Shown: one piece after another, positions 1 through 8,144 of the stretch
Layout: each line of letters opens with the position of its first letter
Position numbering within the stretch: the stretch's first letter is position 1
Source: Pseudomonas brassicacearum
Lineage (GTDB): Bacteria > Pseudomonadota > Gammaproteobacteria > Pseudomonadales > Pseudomonadaceae
Direction: 5' to 3'
NCBI RefSeq assembly: GCF_009601685.2
Contig: NZ_CP045701.2
Coordinates: 1,798,001 to 1,862,000 of the forward strand
DNA: 64,000 nt
The notes under the pieces: generated by a model
Told to the model about the DNA's origin: nothing
Database searches by the model: none
Seen by the model: only the letters and a program-made list of their open reading frames with translations
Translations under genes and position numbers: made by a program

Positions 1-2
1 GT

Positions 3-293
3 GCGATGCTGGTCAATCATTTCTGGGAAATCGCCGGCAAGCTCGGCTGGGTCCTGGGTGCGGCGATGGTGCTGGTATTGCCTGCGATCACCGCGTTGCT
101 GGTGGTTAACATCGCGTTTGGCGTGATGACCCGTGCGGCACCGCAATTGAATATTTTCTCCATTGGTTTCCCGCTGACCCTCGTGCTGGGCATGGTGATT
201 TTCTGGGTCAGCCTGGGGGATATCCTCAACCAGTATCAGCCGCTGGCCACTCAGGCCTTGCAGCTTTTACGCGACATGGCACAGGCACGCTGA
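3..293 (+). CDS. fliR: Flagellar biosynthesis protein FliR (C-terminal part, cut by window edge)
   Basis: This is the last 96 codons of fliR; the 5' part lies outside the window. The fragment holds two long hydrophobic stretches (about residues 12-40 and 47-70 of the visible part) and ends in a short polar tail, as expected for the C-terminal membrane region of FliR/SctT. FliR is part of the FliPQR export gate in the inner membrane under the flagellar basal body. The stop lies 3 bp before flhB, the usual operon order, so translation is probably coupled. Identity rests on the fragment plus its position before flhB and flhA. Confidence 0.9.
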   Translation, partial: AMLVNHFWEIAGKLGWVLGAAMVLVLPAITALLVVNIAFGVMTRAAPQLNIFSIGFPLTLVLGMVIFWVSLGDILNQYQPLATQALQLLRDMAQAR

Positions 294-296
294 ACC

Positions 297-1433
297 ATGG
301 CCGAGAGCGAGAGTGGTCAGGACAAGACAGAAGACCCCACGGAAAAGCGCAAGCGCGAGTCCCGGGAGAAGGGTGAGATTGCCCGATCCAAGGAGCTCAA
401 CACGCTTGCGGTGATGCTGGCCGGGGCGGGCGGGTTGCTGATTTATGGTGGCGGGTTGGCCCTGGACCTGCTGGAAATCATGCGCCTGAACTTCTCCCTG
501 CCCCGTGAGGTGCTGCTCAGTCCGGGCGCGATGGGTCTGTATTTGCTGCATTCAGGCAAAATCGCGATTCTGGCGGTACAGCCGGTGCTGATTTTCCTCC
601 TGCTGGCAGCCATCATTGGCCCTATTTCTTTGGGGGGCTGGTTGTTCGCCGGGAAGAGCCTGGCGCCGAAATTCAGCCGGATGAACCCGGCCAACGGCCT
701 TAAGCGGATGTTCTCCACGAATGCCTTGATGGAGTTGCTCAAGGCTCTTGGGAAATTCTTCCTGATTCTCTTCGTCGCGTTAACGGTTTTACAAGCCGAC
801 ATCGACGACCTGCTGCGCATCGCCCATGAGCCCCTCGAGCAAGCCATTATCCATAGCGTGCAAGTGGTCGGCTGGAGCTCGTTGTGGATGGCTTGTGGGC
901 TGATCCTGATCGCCGCCATCGACGTGCCGATCCAGCTGTATCAGAGCAAGCAGAAGCTGATGATGACCAAGCAGGAAATACGTGACGAGTACAAGGACCA
1001 GGAGGGCAAGCCGGAGGTCAAGCAGCGGATCCGCCAGTTGCAGCGCGAGATGTCCCAGCGGCGGATGATGGCAGCGATCCCAGACGCCGATGTGGTCATC
1101 ACCAACCCGACCCACTATGCCGTGGCGCTCAAGTACGACCCCGAGAAAGGCAACGCACCCGTGTTGCTGGCCAAGGGCAGTGACTTCCTGGCGCTGAAGA
1201 TCCGTGAGATCGCCGTGGCCAATGAAGTGATGCTGCTCGAATCCCCGGCCCTGGCGCGGTCGATCTACTACTCCACTGAACTCGACCAGGAAATTCCCGG
1301 AGGCCTGTACCTGGCCGTGGCCCAGGTGCTGGCCTACGTCTACCAGATCCGCCAGCACCGCGCCGGCAAGGGCAAGCGCCCCGAGCCGCTCAAGGATCTG
1401 CCAATCCCGCCGGATTTGCGCCGCGATTCGTAG
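297..1433 (+). CDS. flhB: Flagellar biosynthesis protein FlhB, export substrate-specificity switch
   Basis: A 378-residue inner-membrane component of the flagellar type III export apparatus that switches export from rod/hook to filament substrates. The charged N-terminus (DKTEDPTEKRKRE) precedes four hydrophobic segments (about residues 30-210) and a cytoplasmic domain. The autocleavage motif NPTH is present, with Asn near residue 270, followed by the typical YAVALKYD. Length is normal. The gene starts 3 bp after fliR. The stop codon TAG is the first base triplet of an intergenic repeat (see the repeat at 1430), so the last residues may have been set by that insertion. Confidence 0.98.
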   Translation: MAESESGQDKTEDPTEKRKRESREKGEIARSKELNTLAVMLAGAGGLLIYGGGLALDLLEIMRLNFSLPREVLLSPGAMGLYLLHSGKIAILAVQPVLIFLLLAAIIGPISLGGWLFAGKSLAPKFSRMNPANGLKRMFSTNALMELLKALGKFFLILFVALTVLQADIDDLLRIAHEPLEQAIIHSVQVVGWSSLWMACGLILIAAIDVPIQLYQSKQKLMMTKQEIRDEYKDQEGKPEVKQRIRQLQREMSQRRMMAAIPDADVVITNPTHYAVALKYDPEKGNAPVLLAKGSDFLALKIREIAVANEVMLLESPALARSIYYSTELDQEIPGGLYLAVAQVLAYVYQIRQHRAGKGKRPEPLKDLPIPPDLRRDS

Positions 1434-1511
1434 GAACTGCCGAAGGCGGCGATCTCTTGATCTTGATATCTCGACTGCGAGGTGAAAGATCGCAGCCTTC
1501 GGCAGCTCCGA
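1430..1511. repeat. Mosaic inverted repeat, copy 1 (inside the flhB-flhA junction)
   Basis: Short arms of the CTGCCGAAGG / CCTTCGGCAG type flank a core with GATCTCTTGATCTTGAT. The outer TAGGA of the left arm contains the flhB stop codon. It belongs to the family of eight copies listed at 14082, 16087, 25760, 31949, 37843, 40875 and 44895. As RNA it can fold into one hairpin between the two cistrons. Confidence 0.8.
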
Positions 1512-1595
1512 CAAAAGTTGGAAGGCTTCTTGCAATACCCCGTCTGCGCCCCCTCCGGGCGTCAAAAGTTTGCTTCACAGGAACGGGGAATATTG

Positions 1596-3725
1596 GTGGA
1601 TCGCTCTCAGTTACTCAGCACCGCACGCAACAACGTAGCAGACCTCAGCCGGGGCAATCTGGGCGTGCCGCTGTTGCTGATGGTCATGCTCGCCATGATG
1701 ATGTTGCCGGTGCCGCCGTTCCTGCTGGACGTGTTCTTCACGTTCAACATCGCCCTGTCGATCGTCGTGCTGCTGGTGTGCGTATACGCCCTGCGGCCGC
1801 TGGACTTCGCGGTGTTCCCGACCATTCTGCTGGTGGCGACGCTCATGCGTCTGGCGCTGAACGTGGCGTCCACCCGGGTCGTGATGATCCACGGTCATGA
1901 TGGGCATGCGGCCGCTGGCAAGGTGATCCAGGCCTTCGGTGAGGTGGTGATCGGCGGTAACTACGTGGTTGGTATCGTGGTCTTCGCCATCTTGATGATC
2001 ATCAACTTCGTTGTGGTAACCAAGGGCGCCGGGCGGATTTCCGAGGTGAGCGCGCGTTTCACCCTCGATGCAATGCCGGGCAAGCAGATGGCGATCGACG
2101 CCGACCTCAACGCCGGCCTGATCGATCAGAGCCAGGCCAAGCTGCGTCGTCTTGAAGTCGCCCAGGAAGCCGAATTCTACGGTTCCATGGACGGTGCCAG
2201 CAAATTCGTACGCGGTGACGCCATCGCCGGTTTGCTGATTCTGTTCATCAACCTGATCGGCGGCATGGCCGTCGGCATCTTCCAGCACAACATGACGTTC
2301 GGCGACGCTGGCAAGGTCTACGCCTTGTTGACCATCGGTGACGGTTTGGTGGCGCAATTGCCATCACTGTTGTTATCCACAGCTGCCGCGATCATGGTGA
2401 CCCGTGCTTCGGGCTCCGAAGACATGGGCAAGCAGATCGGCCGGCAAATGTTCGCCTCGCCCAAGGCCCTGGCGGTTGCCGCCGGCCTGATGGCGGTGAT
2501 GGGCCTGGTGCCGGGCATGCCGCACTTTTCCTTCCTGAGCATGGCCGCCCTGGCTGGCGGCGCCGCCTATCTGTTCTGGAAGAAACAGAACGTGCAGAAA
2601 GTCCAGGCCCTGCAAGAGGTCAAGCGCCAGCAGGAACTGCTGCCGTCGCCGGCCCGCGCCATGGAAACCAAGGAGCTGGGCTGGGATGACGTGACGCCAA
2701 TCGACATGATCGGCCTGGAAGTCGGTTATCGCCTGATTCCATTGGTCGACCGCAACCAGGGGGGGCAGTTGCTGGCGCGGATCAAGGGGGTGCGCAAGAA
2801 GCTCTCCCAGGACCTGGGCTTCCTGATGCCCACCGTGCATATCCGCGACAACCTCGACCTGGCGCCCAGTGCCTACCGCCTGACTTTGATGGGGGTGATC
2901 CTGGCCGAAGCGGAGATCTACCCCGACCGCGAATTGGCGATCAACCCCGGACAGGTCTACGGCAGCCTCAACGGCATCACCGCCAAGGATCCGGCTTTCG
3001 GCCTGGAAGCGGTGTGGATCGAAATCAGCCAGCGGGCCCAGGCGCAGTCCCTCGGCTATACCGTGGTGGACGCCAGTACGGTGGTGGCAACCCACTTGAA
3101 CCAGATTTTGTACAAGCACTCCAGCGAGCTGATCGGCCACGAAGAAGTCCAGCAACTGCTGCAAGTACTGGCCAAAGGCTCGCCGAAGCTGGCTGAAGAG
3201 CTGGTGCCGGGTGTGGTTTCGTTGTCGCAGTTGCTCAAGGTGCTGCAGGCACTGTTGGCCGAACAGGTGCCCGTGCGCGACATACGCAGTATTGCCGAGG
3301 CTATCGCCAACAACGCCTCCAAGAGTCAAGATACCGCCGCCCTGGTGGCTGCGGTTCGGGTCGGCGTGTCCCGCGCAATCGTCCAAAGCATTGTAGGGAC
3401 TGAGTCTGAGCTGCCTGTGATCACCTTGGAACCAAGGTTGGAACAGATATTGCTCAATAGTCTGCAGAAGGCAGGACAAGGCTCGGAAGAGGGTGTCTTG
3501 CTGGAGCCAAGCATGGCTGAGAAGCTGCAGCGTTCGCTGATCGAAGCAGCCCAGCGGCAAGAGATGCAAGGCCAACCGGTGATCCTGCTGGTGGCCGGTC
3601 CGATTCGCGCGATGCTCTCGCGATTCGGGCGCCTCGCGGTCCCGGGGCTGCATGTGCTGGCGTACCAGGAAATACCGGACAACAAGCAAGTGACCATCGT
3701 TGCGACAGTAGGGCCCAACGGCTGA
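1596..3725 (+). CDS. flhA: Flagellar biosynthesis protein FlhA
   Basis: Largest export-apparatus membrane protein, forming the nonameric ring that docks chaperone-substrate complexes and couples proton flow to export. From the GTG at 1596 the protein is 709 residues, the usual length, and begins (M)DRSQLLSTARNN as in other pseudomonads. The longer open frame back to 1482 reads through a repeat and is rejected. Several membrane helices occupy roughly residues 20-320. The FHIPEP-family stretch with FTLDAMPGKQMAIDADLNAG lies near residues 155-175, and a cytoplasmic domain follows. An AGGA at 1579-1582 is 10 bp from an in-frame TTG at 1593 and 13 bp from the GTG, so the start could be either of these adjacent codons. 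Confidence 0.96.
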   Translation: MDRSQLLSTARNNVADLSRGNLGVPLLLMVMLAMMMLPVPPFLLDVFFTFNIALSIVVLLVCVYALRPLDFAVFPTILLVATLMRLALNVASTRVVMIHGHDGHAAAGKVIQAFGEVVIGGNYVVGIVVFAILMIINFVVVTKGAGRISEVSARFTLDAMPGKQMAIDADLNAGLIDQSQAKLRRLEVAQEAEFYGSMDGASKFVRGDAIAGLLILFINLIGGMAVGIFQHNMTFGDAGKVYALLTIGDGLVAQLPSLLLSTAAAIMVTRASGSEDMGKQIGRQMFASPKALAVAAGLMAVMGLVPGMPHFSFLSMAALAGGAAYLFWKKQNVQKVQALQEVKRQQELLPSPARAMETKELGWDDVTPIDMIGLEVGYRLIPLVDRNQGGQLLARIKGVRKKLSQDLGFLMPTVHIRDNLDLAPSAYRLTLMGVILAEAEIYPDRELAINPGQVYGSLNGITAKDPAFGLEAVWIEISQRAQAQSLGYTVVDASTVVATHLNQILYKHSSELIGHEEVQQLLQVLAKGSPKLAEELVPGVVSLSQLLKVLQALLAEQVPVRDIRSIAEAIANNASKSQDTAALVAAVRVGVSRAIVQSIVGTESELPVITLEPRLEQILLNSLQKAGQGSEEGVLLEPSMAEKLQRSLIEAAQRQEMQGQPVILLVAGPIRAMLSRFGRLAVPGLHVLAYQEIPDNKQVTIVATVGPNG

Positions 3726-3736
3726 GGTAGTGGTTT

Positions 3737-5086
3737 ATGCAAGTGAAGCGTTTTTTCGCCGCCGATATGCGTCAGGCCATGAAGCTGGTTCGTGACGAGC
3801 TGGGCGCTGAAGCAGCCATCATCGGTAATCGCCGGATCGCTGGCGGTGTCGAGCTGACGGCCGCTCTGGATTACAAATTGTCGGCGCTGGCTCCACGGGC
3901 TCCGAACATGGAACTCGAAGACGAACTGCGCAAGACCCAATCGCGTATTGCCAGCGCCCAGGCCGAACTGAGCCTGCGCGGCAGCGAAGGCGAGGGCGCG
4001 GCGGGCACCAATCGTCAATTGTTCGCCGGTCAGCCGCTGACGGCCGGCCTGCCGTTGACCGCTGCCGAACCGCTGATCGAGCAGGCCCACGCCGAACCGC
4101 GTCGTCCTGAGCCGGCGCCAGCAGCGCCTGCCCGAGGTGTCGATCCGCGTGCCCTGGACTCGATGCGCTTTGAACTCAACAGCCTGCGCGAGCTGATGGA
4201 AGTCCAGCTCGGCTCCCTGGCCTGGAACCAGCTGCAAGGCAGCCGTCCAGCCCAGGCCAACCTGTGGCGTCGCCTGCAACGCATCGGCCTGTCCGGCCCG
4301 TTGTCCCGGGACCTGCTGGCGCTGATCAATGGCATCGAAGAGCCTCGCCAGGCCTGGCGCATGTTGCTGGCCCACCTGGCGCGGATGATTGCGACCCCGG
4401 AAGTCGAGCCGCTGGAAGAGGGTGGAGTGATTGCCATGGTCGGCCCTGCCGGCATGGGCAAGACCACCACCCTGGCCAAGCTCGCCGCCCGTTACGTACT
4501 CAAGTACGGTGCCCAGAGCATTGCCCTGGTGAGCATGGACAGTTTCCGTATCGGTGCCCAGGAGCAACTCAAGACCCTCGGCCGGATCCTCAATGTGTCG
4601 GTGACCCATGTGGATCCGGGCCAGTCCCTGGCCCAGGCACTGGAGCCGCTGCTGCGCAAACGCGTCGTGCTGATCGATACCGCAGGCCTGCAAGCCAGCG
4701 ATCCAGCCCTGCGCATGCAGCTCGAAAGCCTGGCTGGACGCGGTATCAAGTCAAAAAATTATCTCGTGTTGGCAACCACCAGCCAGAAACAGGTTCTAAC
4801 CGCCGCATACCACAGCTACAAACGCTGCGGGCTGGCCGGCTGCATCCTGACTAAGCTGGACGAAACGGCAAGCCTGGGCGAGGTGTTGAGCCTGGCGATC
4901 GGTCATGAACTACCGGTGGCCTACCTGACCGACGGGCCGCGGATCCCGGATGATTTGCATCTGCCGCGCCGTCATCAACTGGTCAGTCGTGCCGTGAGTG
5001 TGCAAATGCAGGAAGAACCCAGCGAAGAAGCCATGGCTGATATGTTCGCTGATATCTACCACAGCCCGACCAAGCAGGTCGGCTGA
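3737..5086 (+). CDS. flhF: Flagellar biosynthesis GTPase FlhF
   Basis: SRP-type GTPase that sets the polar site of flagellum assembly. The 449 residues divide into a basic N-terminal B region starting MQVKRFFAADMRQAMKLV, an Ala/Pro/Glu-rich linker (about 60-140), and an NG domain. The G1 loop GPAGMGKTTT is near residues 236-245, the G3 DTAG near 313, and the G4 TKLD near 372-375. It starts 11 bp after flhA and is followed by its antagonist fleN, the normal pair controlling the number and polar placement of flagella. Confidence 0.98.
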   Translation: MQVKRFFAADMRQAMKLVRDELGAEAAIIGNRRIAGGVELTAALDYKLSALAPRAPNMELEDELRKTQSRIASAQAELSLRGSEGEGAAGTNRQLFAGQPLTAGLPLTAAEPLIEQAHAEPRRPEPAPAAPARGVDPRALDSMRFELNSLRELMEVQLGSLAWNQLQGSRPAQANLWRRLQRIGLSGPLSRDLLALINGIEEPRQAWRMLLAHLARMIATPEVEPLEEGGVIAMVGPAGMGKTTTLAKLAARYVLKYGAQSIALVSMDSFRIGAQEQLKTLGRILNVSVTHVDPGQSLAQALEPLLRKRVVLIDTAGLQASDPALRMQLESLAGRGIKSKNYLVLATTSQKQVLTAAYHSYKRCGLAGCILTKLDETASLGEVLSLAIGHELPVAYLTDGPRIPDDLHLPRRHQLVSRAVSVQMQEEPSEEAMADMFADIYHSPTKQVG

Positions 5087-5202
5087 GGTAATCATGAATA
5101 TTTTTTGTACCTACATCGATGGTCTGCCATGCATTGTTCCGTATGTGAACGCGCAGCCAGTAATGTGGCCTCCGTCTAAGTAAGACAAGGTAAAGAACGA
5201 AC

Positions 5203-6033
5203 ATGGGCAGCATGCATCCCGTACAGGTGATCGCGGTGACCGGCGGCAAAGGTGGCGTCGGGAAGACTAACGTGTCAGTGAACTTGTCCCTGGCTCTGGC
5301 AGAGCTTGGCCGACGGGTCATGCTGCTGGACGCCGACCTGGGCCTGGCGAACGTCGACGTGTTGTTGGGGCTTACACCCAAACGCACGCTGGCGGACGTG
5401 ATTGAAGGGCGCTGTGAGCTGCGCGACGTGTTGTTGCAGGGGCCGGGCGGCATTCGCATCGTGCCGGCTGCCTCAGGCACCCAGAGCATGGTTCACCTGA
5501 CCCCGGCCCAGCACGCCGGCCTGATCCAGGCTTTCAGCGACATCGGCGACAATCTCGATGTGCTGGTGATCGACACCGCAGCCGGTATCGGTGACTCGGT
5601 CGTCAGTTTCGTGCGCGCCGCCCAGGAAGTGCTGCTGGTGGTCTGCGACGAACCGACGTCCATCACTGACGCCTATGCCCTGATCAAGTTGCTTAACCGC
5701 GACTATGGCATGAACCGCTTCCGCGTCCTGGCCAACATGGCCCAGAGCCCGCAGGAAGGACGCAACCTGTTCGCCAAGTTGACAAAGGTCACGGATCGCT
5801 TCCTGGACGTCGCCCTACAATACGTCGGCGCAGTGCCTTACGACGAAAGCGTACGCAAGGCTGTCCAGAAGCAACGTGCCGTTTATGAAGCCTTTCCACG
5901 TTCCAAATGCGCGCTGGCGTTCAAGGCGATCGCCCAGAAGGTCGATACCTGGCCACTGCCGGCCAACCCACGCGGGCATCTGGAATTTTTCGTCGAGCGT
6001 CTTGTGCAACAAACAGCAGGGCCCGTGCTATGA
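5203..6033 (+). CDS. fleN: Flagellar number regulator FleN (FlhG), MinD/ParA-like ATPase
   Basis: Anti-activator ATPase that binds the master regulator FleQ and, with FlhF, limits the cell to one or few polar flagella. The deviant Walker A motif GGKGGVGKT is at residues 14-22, followed by LLDADLGLANVD (switch region) and VIDTAAGIGD (Walker B). The protein has 276 residues. An ATG three codons downstream (MHPVQVIAV) is an alternative start. The final bases overlap the fliA start (ATGA), so the two genes are translationally coupled. A 116-bp gap separates it from flhF, in which I see no clear gene. Confidence 0.97.
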   Translation: MGSMHPVQVIAVTGGKGGVGKTNVSVNLSLALAELGRRVMLLDADLGLANVDVLLGLTPKRTLADVIEGRCELRDVLLQGPGGIRIVPAASGTQSMVHLTPAQHAGLIQAFSDIGDNLDVLVIDTAAGIGDSVVSFVRAAQEVLLVVCDEPTSITDAYALIKLLNRDYGMNRFRVLANMAQSPQEGRNLFAKLTKVTDRFLDVALQYVGAVPYDESVRKAVQKQRAVYEAFPRSKCALAFKAIAQKVDTWPLPANPRGHLEFFVERLVQQTAGPVL

Positions 6034-6773
6034 CAGCCAGCGGTTACAACCATCTCTACAAAAAATCGGCACGGGACGCCCAATACGAATTGATCGAGCG
6101 TTACGCGCCACTGGTCAAGCGTATCGCCTATCACTTGCTGGCGCGCTTGCCGGCCAGTGTCCAGGTCGAAGACTTGATCCAGGCGGGCATGATCGGCCTG
6201 CTCGAAGTGTCGAACAAATACGACGCGAGCAAGGGCGCGAGTTTCGAGACGTATGCCGGTATTCGCATTCGCGGCGCCATGCTCGATGAAGTCCGCAAGG
6301 GCGATTGGGCGCCGCGTTCGGTACACCGCAATACCCGCATGGTCAGTGATGCAATTCGTGCAATTGAAGCTAAAACCGGGCGTGACGCTAAAGATCACGA
6401 GGTTGCGGCCGAACTCCAGTTGAGTCTCGACGATTATTACGGGATTTTGAACGATACCTTGGGCAGCCGCCTGTTCAGTTTCGACGACCTGTTGCAGGAC
6501 GGCGAACACGAAGGGCTGCACGAGGATAACGCGAGTGCTCACATGGAGCCGTCGCGTGACCTGGAAGATGAGCGTTTCCAGAGTGCGCTGGCGGATGCGA
6601 TTGCCAATTTGCCGGAGCGTGAGCGACTGGTCTTGGCGCTGTACTACGACGAAGAGCTGAACCTCAAGGAAATCGGTGAGGTCCTGGGGGTCAGCGAATC
6701 GCGGGTCAGCCAGTTACACAGCCAGTGCGCGGCCCGTTTGCGGGGGCGTTTGGGGGAGTGGCGAGCGCGTTGA
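6030..6773 (+). CDS. fliA: RNA polymerase sigma factor FliA (sigma-28)
   Basis: Alternative sigma factor for late flagellar and chemotaxis genes. From the ATG overlapping the fleN stop, the protein has 247 residues, the usual Pseudomonas length. Region 2 is visible as YAPLVKRIAYHLLARLPASVQ and EDLIQAGMIGLLEV. Region 3 begins near KDHEVAAELQLS. Region 4 carries LPERERLVLALYYDEELNLKEIGEVLGVSESRVSQ with its helix-turn-helix (quoted here in overlapping parts: LKEIGEVLGVSESRVSQ). The longer frame back to 5907 lies inside fleN and is a shadow. Activity is expected to be held by FlgM, encoded elsewhere. Confidence 0.98.
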   Translation: MTASGYNHLYKKSARDAQYELIERYAPLVKRIAYHLLARLPASVQVEDLIQAGMIGLLEVSNKYDASKGASFETYAGIRIRGAMLDEVRKGDWAPRSVHRNTRMVSDAIRAIEAKTGRDAKDHEVAAELQLSLDDYYGILNDTLGSRLFSFDDLLQDGEHEGLHEDNASAHMEPSRDLEDERFQSALADAIANLPERERLVLALYYDEELNLKEIGEVLGVSESRVSQLHSQCAARLRGRLGEWRAR

Positions 6774-6940
6774 CAGGCAGTGTGGGGACACTGCGAACGA
6801 GGCTGGCCTGGCAGGTGCTGCGCCAGTCTCCATCCGTTGTGCTCCAAACCGTCGTCGAGTGTTGTGCCGGATTGATTGAAATGGCGCGTCCAGGTGCTGG
6901 GCGCGTTTAAGACTGCTTGGAGGTCGAATTGGACAAGAAC

Positions 6941-7312
6941 ATGAAAATCCTCATCGTTGATGACTTCTCAACGATGCGGCGGATCATAAAAAACCTGTTG
7001 CGTGACCTTGGGTTCACCAACACGGCCGAAGCAGATGACGGGACCACTGCGCTCCCGATGTTGCACAGTGGCAACTTCGATTTTCTGGTCACCGACTGGA
7101 ACATGCCGGGCATGACCGGTATCGACCTGTTGCGTCAGGTGCGTGCCGACGAAAAACTCAAGCATCTTCCGGTGCTGATGGTCACTGCCGAAGCCAAGCG
7201 CGAGCAGATCATCGAAGCGGCCCAGGCCGGTGTGAACGGCTATGTGGTCAAACCCTTCACGGCCCAGGCGTTGAAAGAGAAGATTGAAAAAATCTTTGAA
7301 CGCATCGGTTAA
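6941..7312 (+). CDS. cheY: Chemotaxis response regulator CheY
   Basis: Single-domain receiver of 123 residues that, when phosphorylated by CheA, binds the flagellar switch. Acidic pocket residues are D8/D9 (LIVDDFS), the phospho-acceptor is in VTDWNMPG (about D52), and the conserved Lys is in VVKPF (about K104). The ATG at 6941 gives the family-standard MKILIVDDF start. However, the best ribosome-binding site, GGAGG at 6919-6923, is 5 bp from an in-frame TTG at 6929. Translation may therefore begin four residues earlier (MDKNMKIL). A 155-bp gap separates it from fliA, and I see no convincing sigma-28 promoter there. Confidence 0.97.
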   Translation: MKILIVDDFSTMRRIIKNLLRDLGFTNTAEADDGTTALPMLHSGNFDFLVTDWNMPGMTGIDLLRQVRADEKLKHLPVLMVTAEAKREQIIEAAQAGVNGYVVKPFTAQALKEKIEKIFERIG

Positions 7313-7330
7313 CGGCGCCACGGGGGAGCT

Positions 7331-8116
7331 ATGGATAACGAATCTTCAATGGGCGATTTCGAATCGACCCTGAAAAAACATGCCCGCGAACTGGTCGACA
7401 GCCTTGAAAAAGGTCGCTTTGGCGATGCGGTTCAAATGATCCATGAGCTCAACCAGACCCGTGACCGCGGTCTGTATCAGGAGGTGGGCAAGCTCACGCG
7501 TGAATTGCACAGCGCGATTGTCAATTTCCAGATCGACCCGAATATGCCGCAGGCCGAAGAAGTCTCGCAGATCACCGACGCCACCGAGCGTCTGGGTTAT
7601 GTGGTCAAGCTGACCGAGGCTGCGGCCAACCGCACCATGGACCTGGTGGAAAGCGCAACGCCGCTGGTCAATGGCCTGAGCGAAGAAGCCCAGGCCTTGA
7701 GCACCGACTGGGGGCGGTTCATGCGGCGCGAAGTCGGTGCCGAAGAGTTTCGGGAGCTGGCCCGTCGAGTCGACGGTTTCCTGACGCGCAGCAGCACCGA
7801 GAACCGCGCGGTGGCCAGCAACCTCAACGATATTCTGCTGGCCCAGGACTATCAGGACCTGACCGGCCAGGTGATCAAGCGGGTGACCCAATTGGTCACC
7901 GAAGTGGAAAGCAACCTGCTCAAATTGGTGTTGATGGCCAGCCAGGTCGACCGCTTTGCCGGCATCGAACACGACCGTGAAGCGATGCTCGCTGAAAAAG
8001 ATCCACAAAAACATCTCTCTCAGGGTGAAGGTCCGCAGATTCATGCCGATAAAAGAGAAGACGTTATGTCCGGTCAGGACGATGTGGACGATTTGCTGTC
8101 CAGCCTTGGATTTTGA
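7331..8116 (+). CDS. cheZ: Protein phosphatase CheZ
   Basis: Dephosphorylates CheY-P to end the motor signal. The 261-residue protein is mostly helical. The catalytic region of CheZ proteins, around the four-helix bundle, corresponds to the QDYQDLTGQVIKRVTQLV stretch (about residues 173-192), which holds the conserved Asp/Gln pair. The C-terminus ends DDVDDLLSSLGF, the CheY-binding amphipathic helix known from E. coli CheZ. It sits between cheY and cheA, with an 18-bp gap after cheY. The tail motif closely resembles repeated motifs in the linker of the adjacent CheA. Confidence 0.97.
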   Translation: MDNESSMGDFESTLKKHARELVDSLEKGRFGDAVQMIHELNQTRDRGLYQEVGKLTRELHSAIVNFQIDPNMPQAEEVSQITDATERLGYVVKLTEAAANRTMDLVESATPLVNGLSEEAQALSTDWGRFMRREVGAEEFRELARRVDGFLTRSSTENRAVASNLNDILLAQDYQDLTGQVIKRVTQLVTEVESNLLKLVLMASQVDRFAGIEHDREAMLAEKDPQKHLSQGEGPQIHADKREDVMSGQDDVDDLLSSLGF

Positions 8117-8144
8117 TTTAGCCCTATTTTAGGAGCAGCCATTA

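Noticed and set aside
1482..1595. Extended N-terminus of FlhA from the ATG at 1482
   Set aside because: The extra 38 residues are encoded by repeat sequence and are absent from the known family start; the 709-residue form starting at 1596 fits.
5094..5183. Small 29-codon ORF between flhF and fleN (MNIFCTYIDGLPCIVPYV)
   Set aside because: It has no recognisable family, only a weak ribosome-binding site and unusual codon use. Could be a leader peptide, but the evidence is too thin.
6774..6940. Sigma-28 promoter expected before cheY
   Set aside because: I looked for a TAAA ... GCCGATAA pair and could not find a convincing match, so it is not listed.
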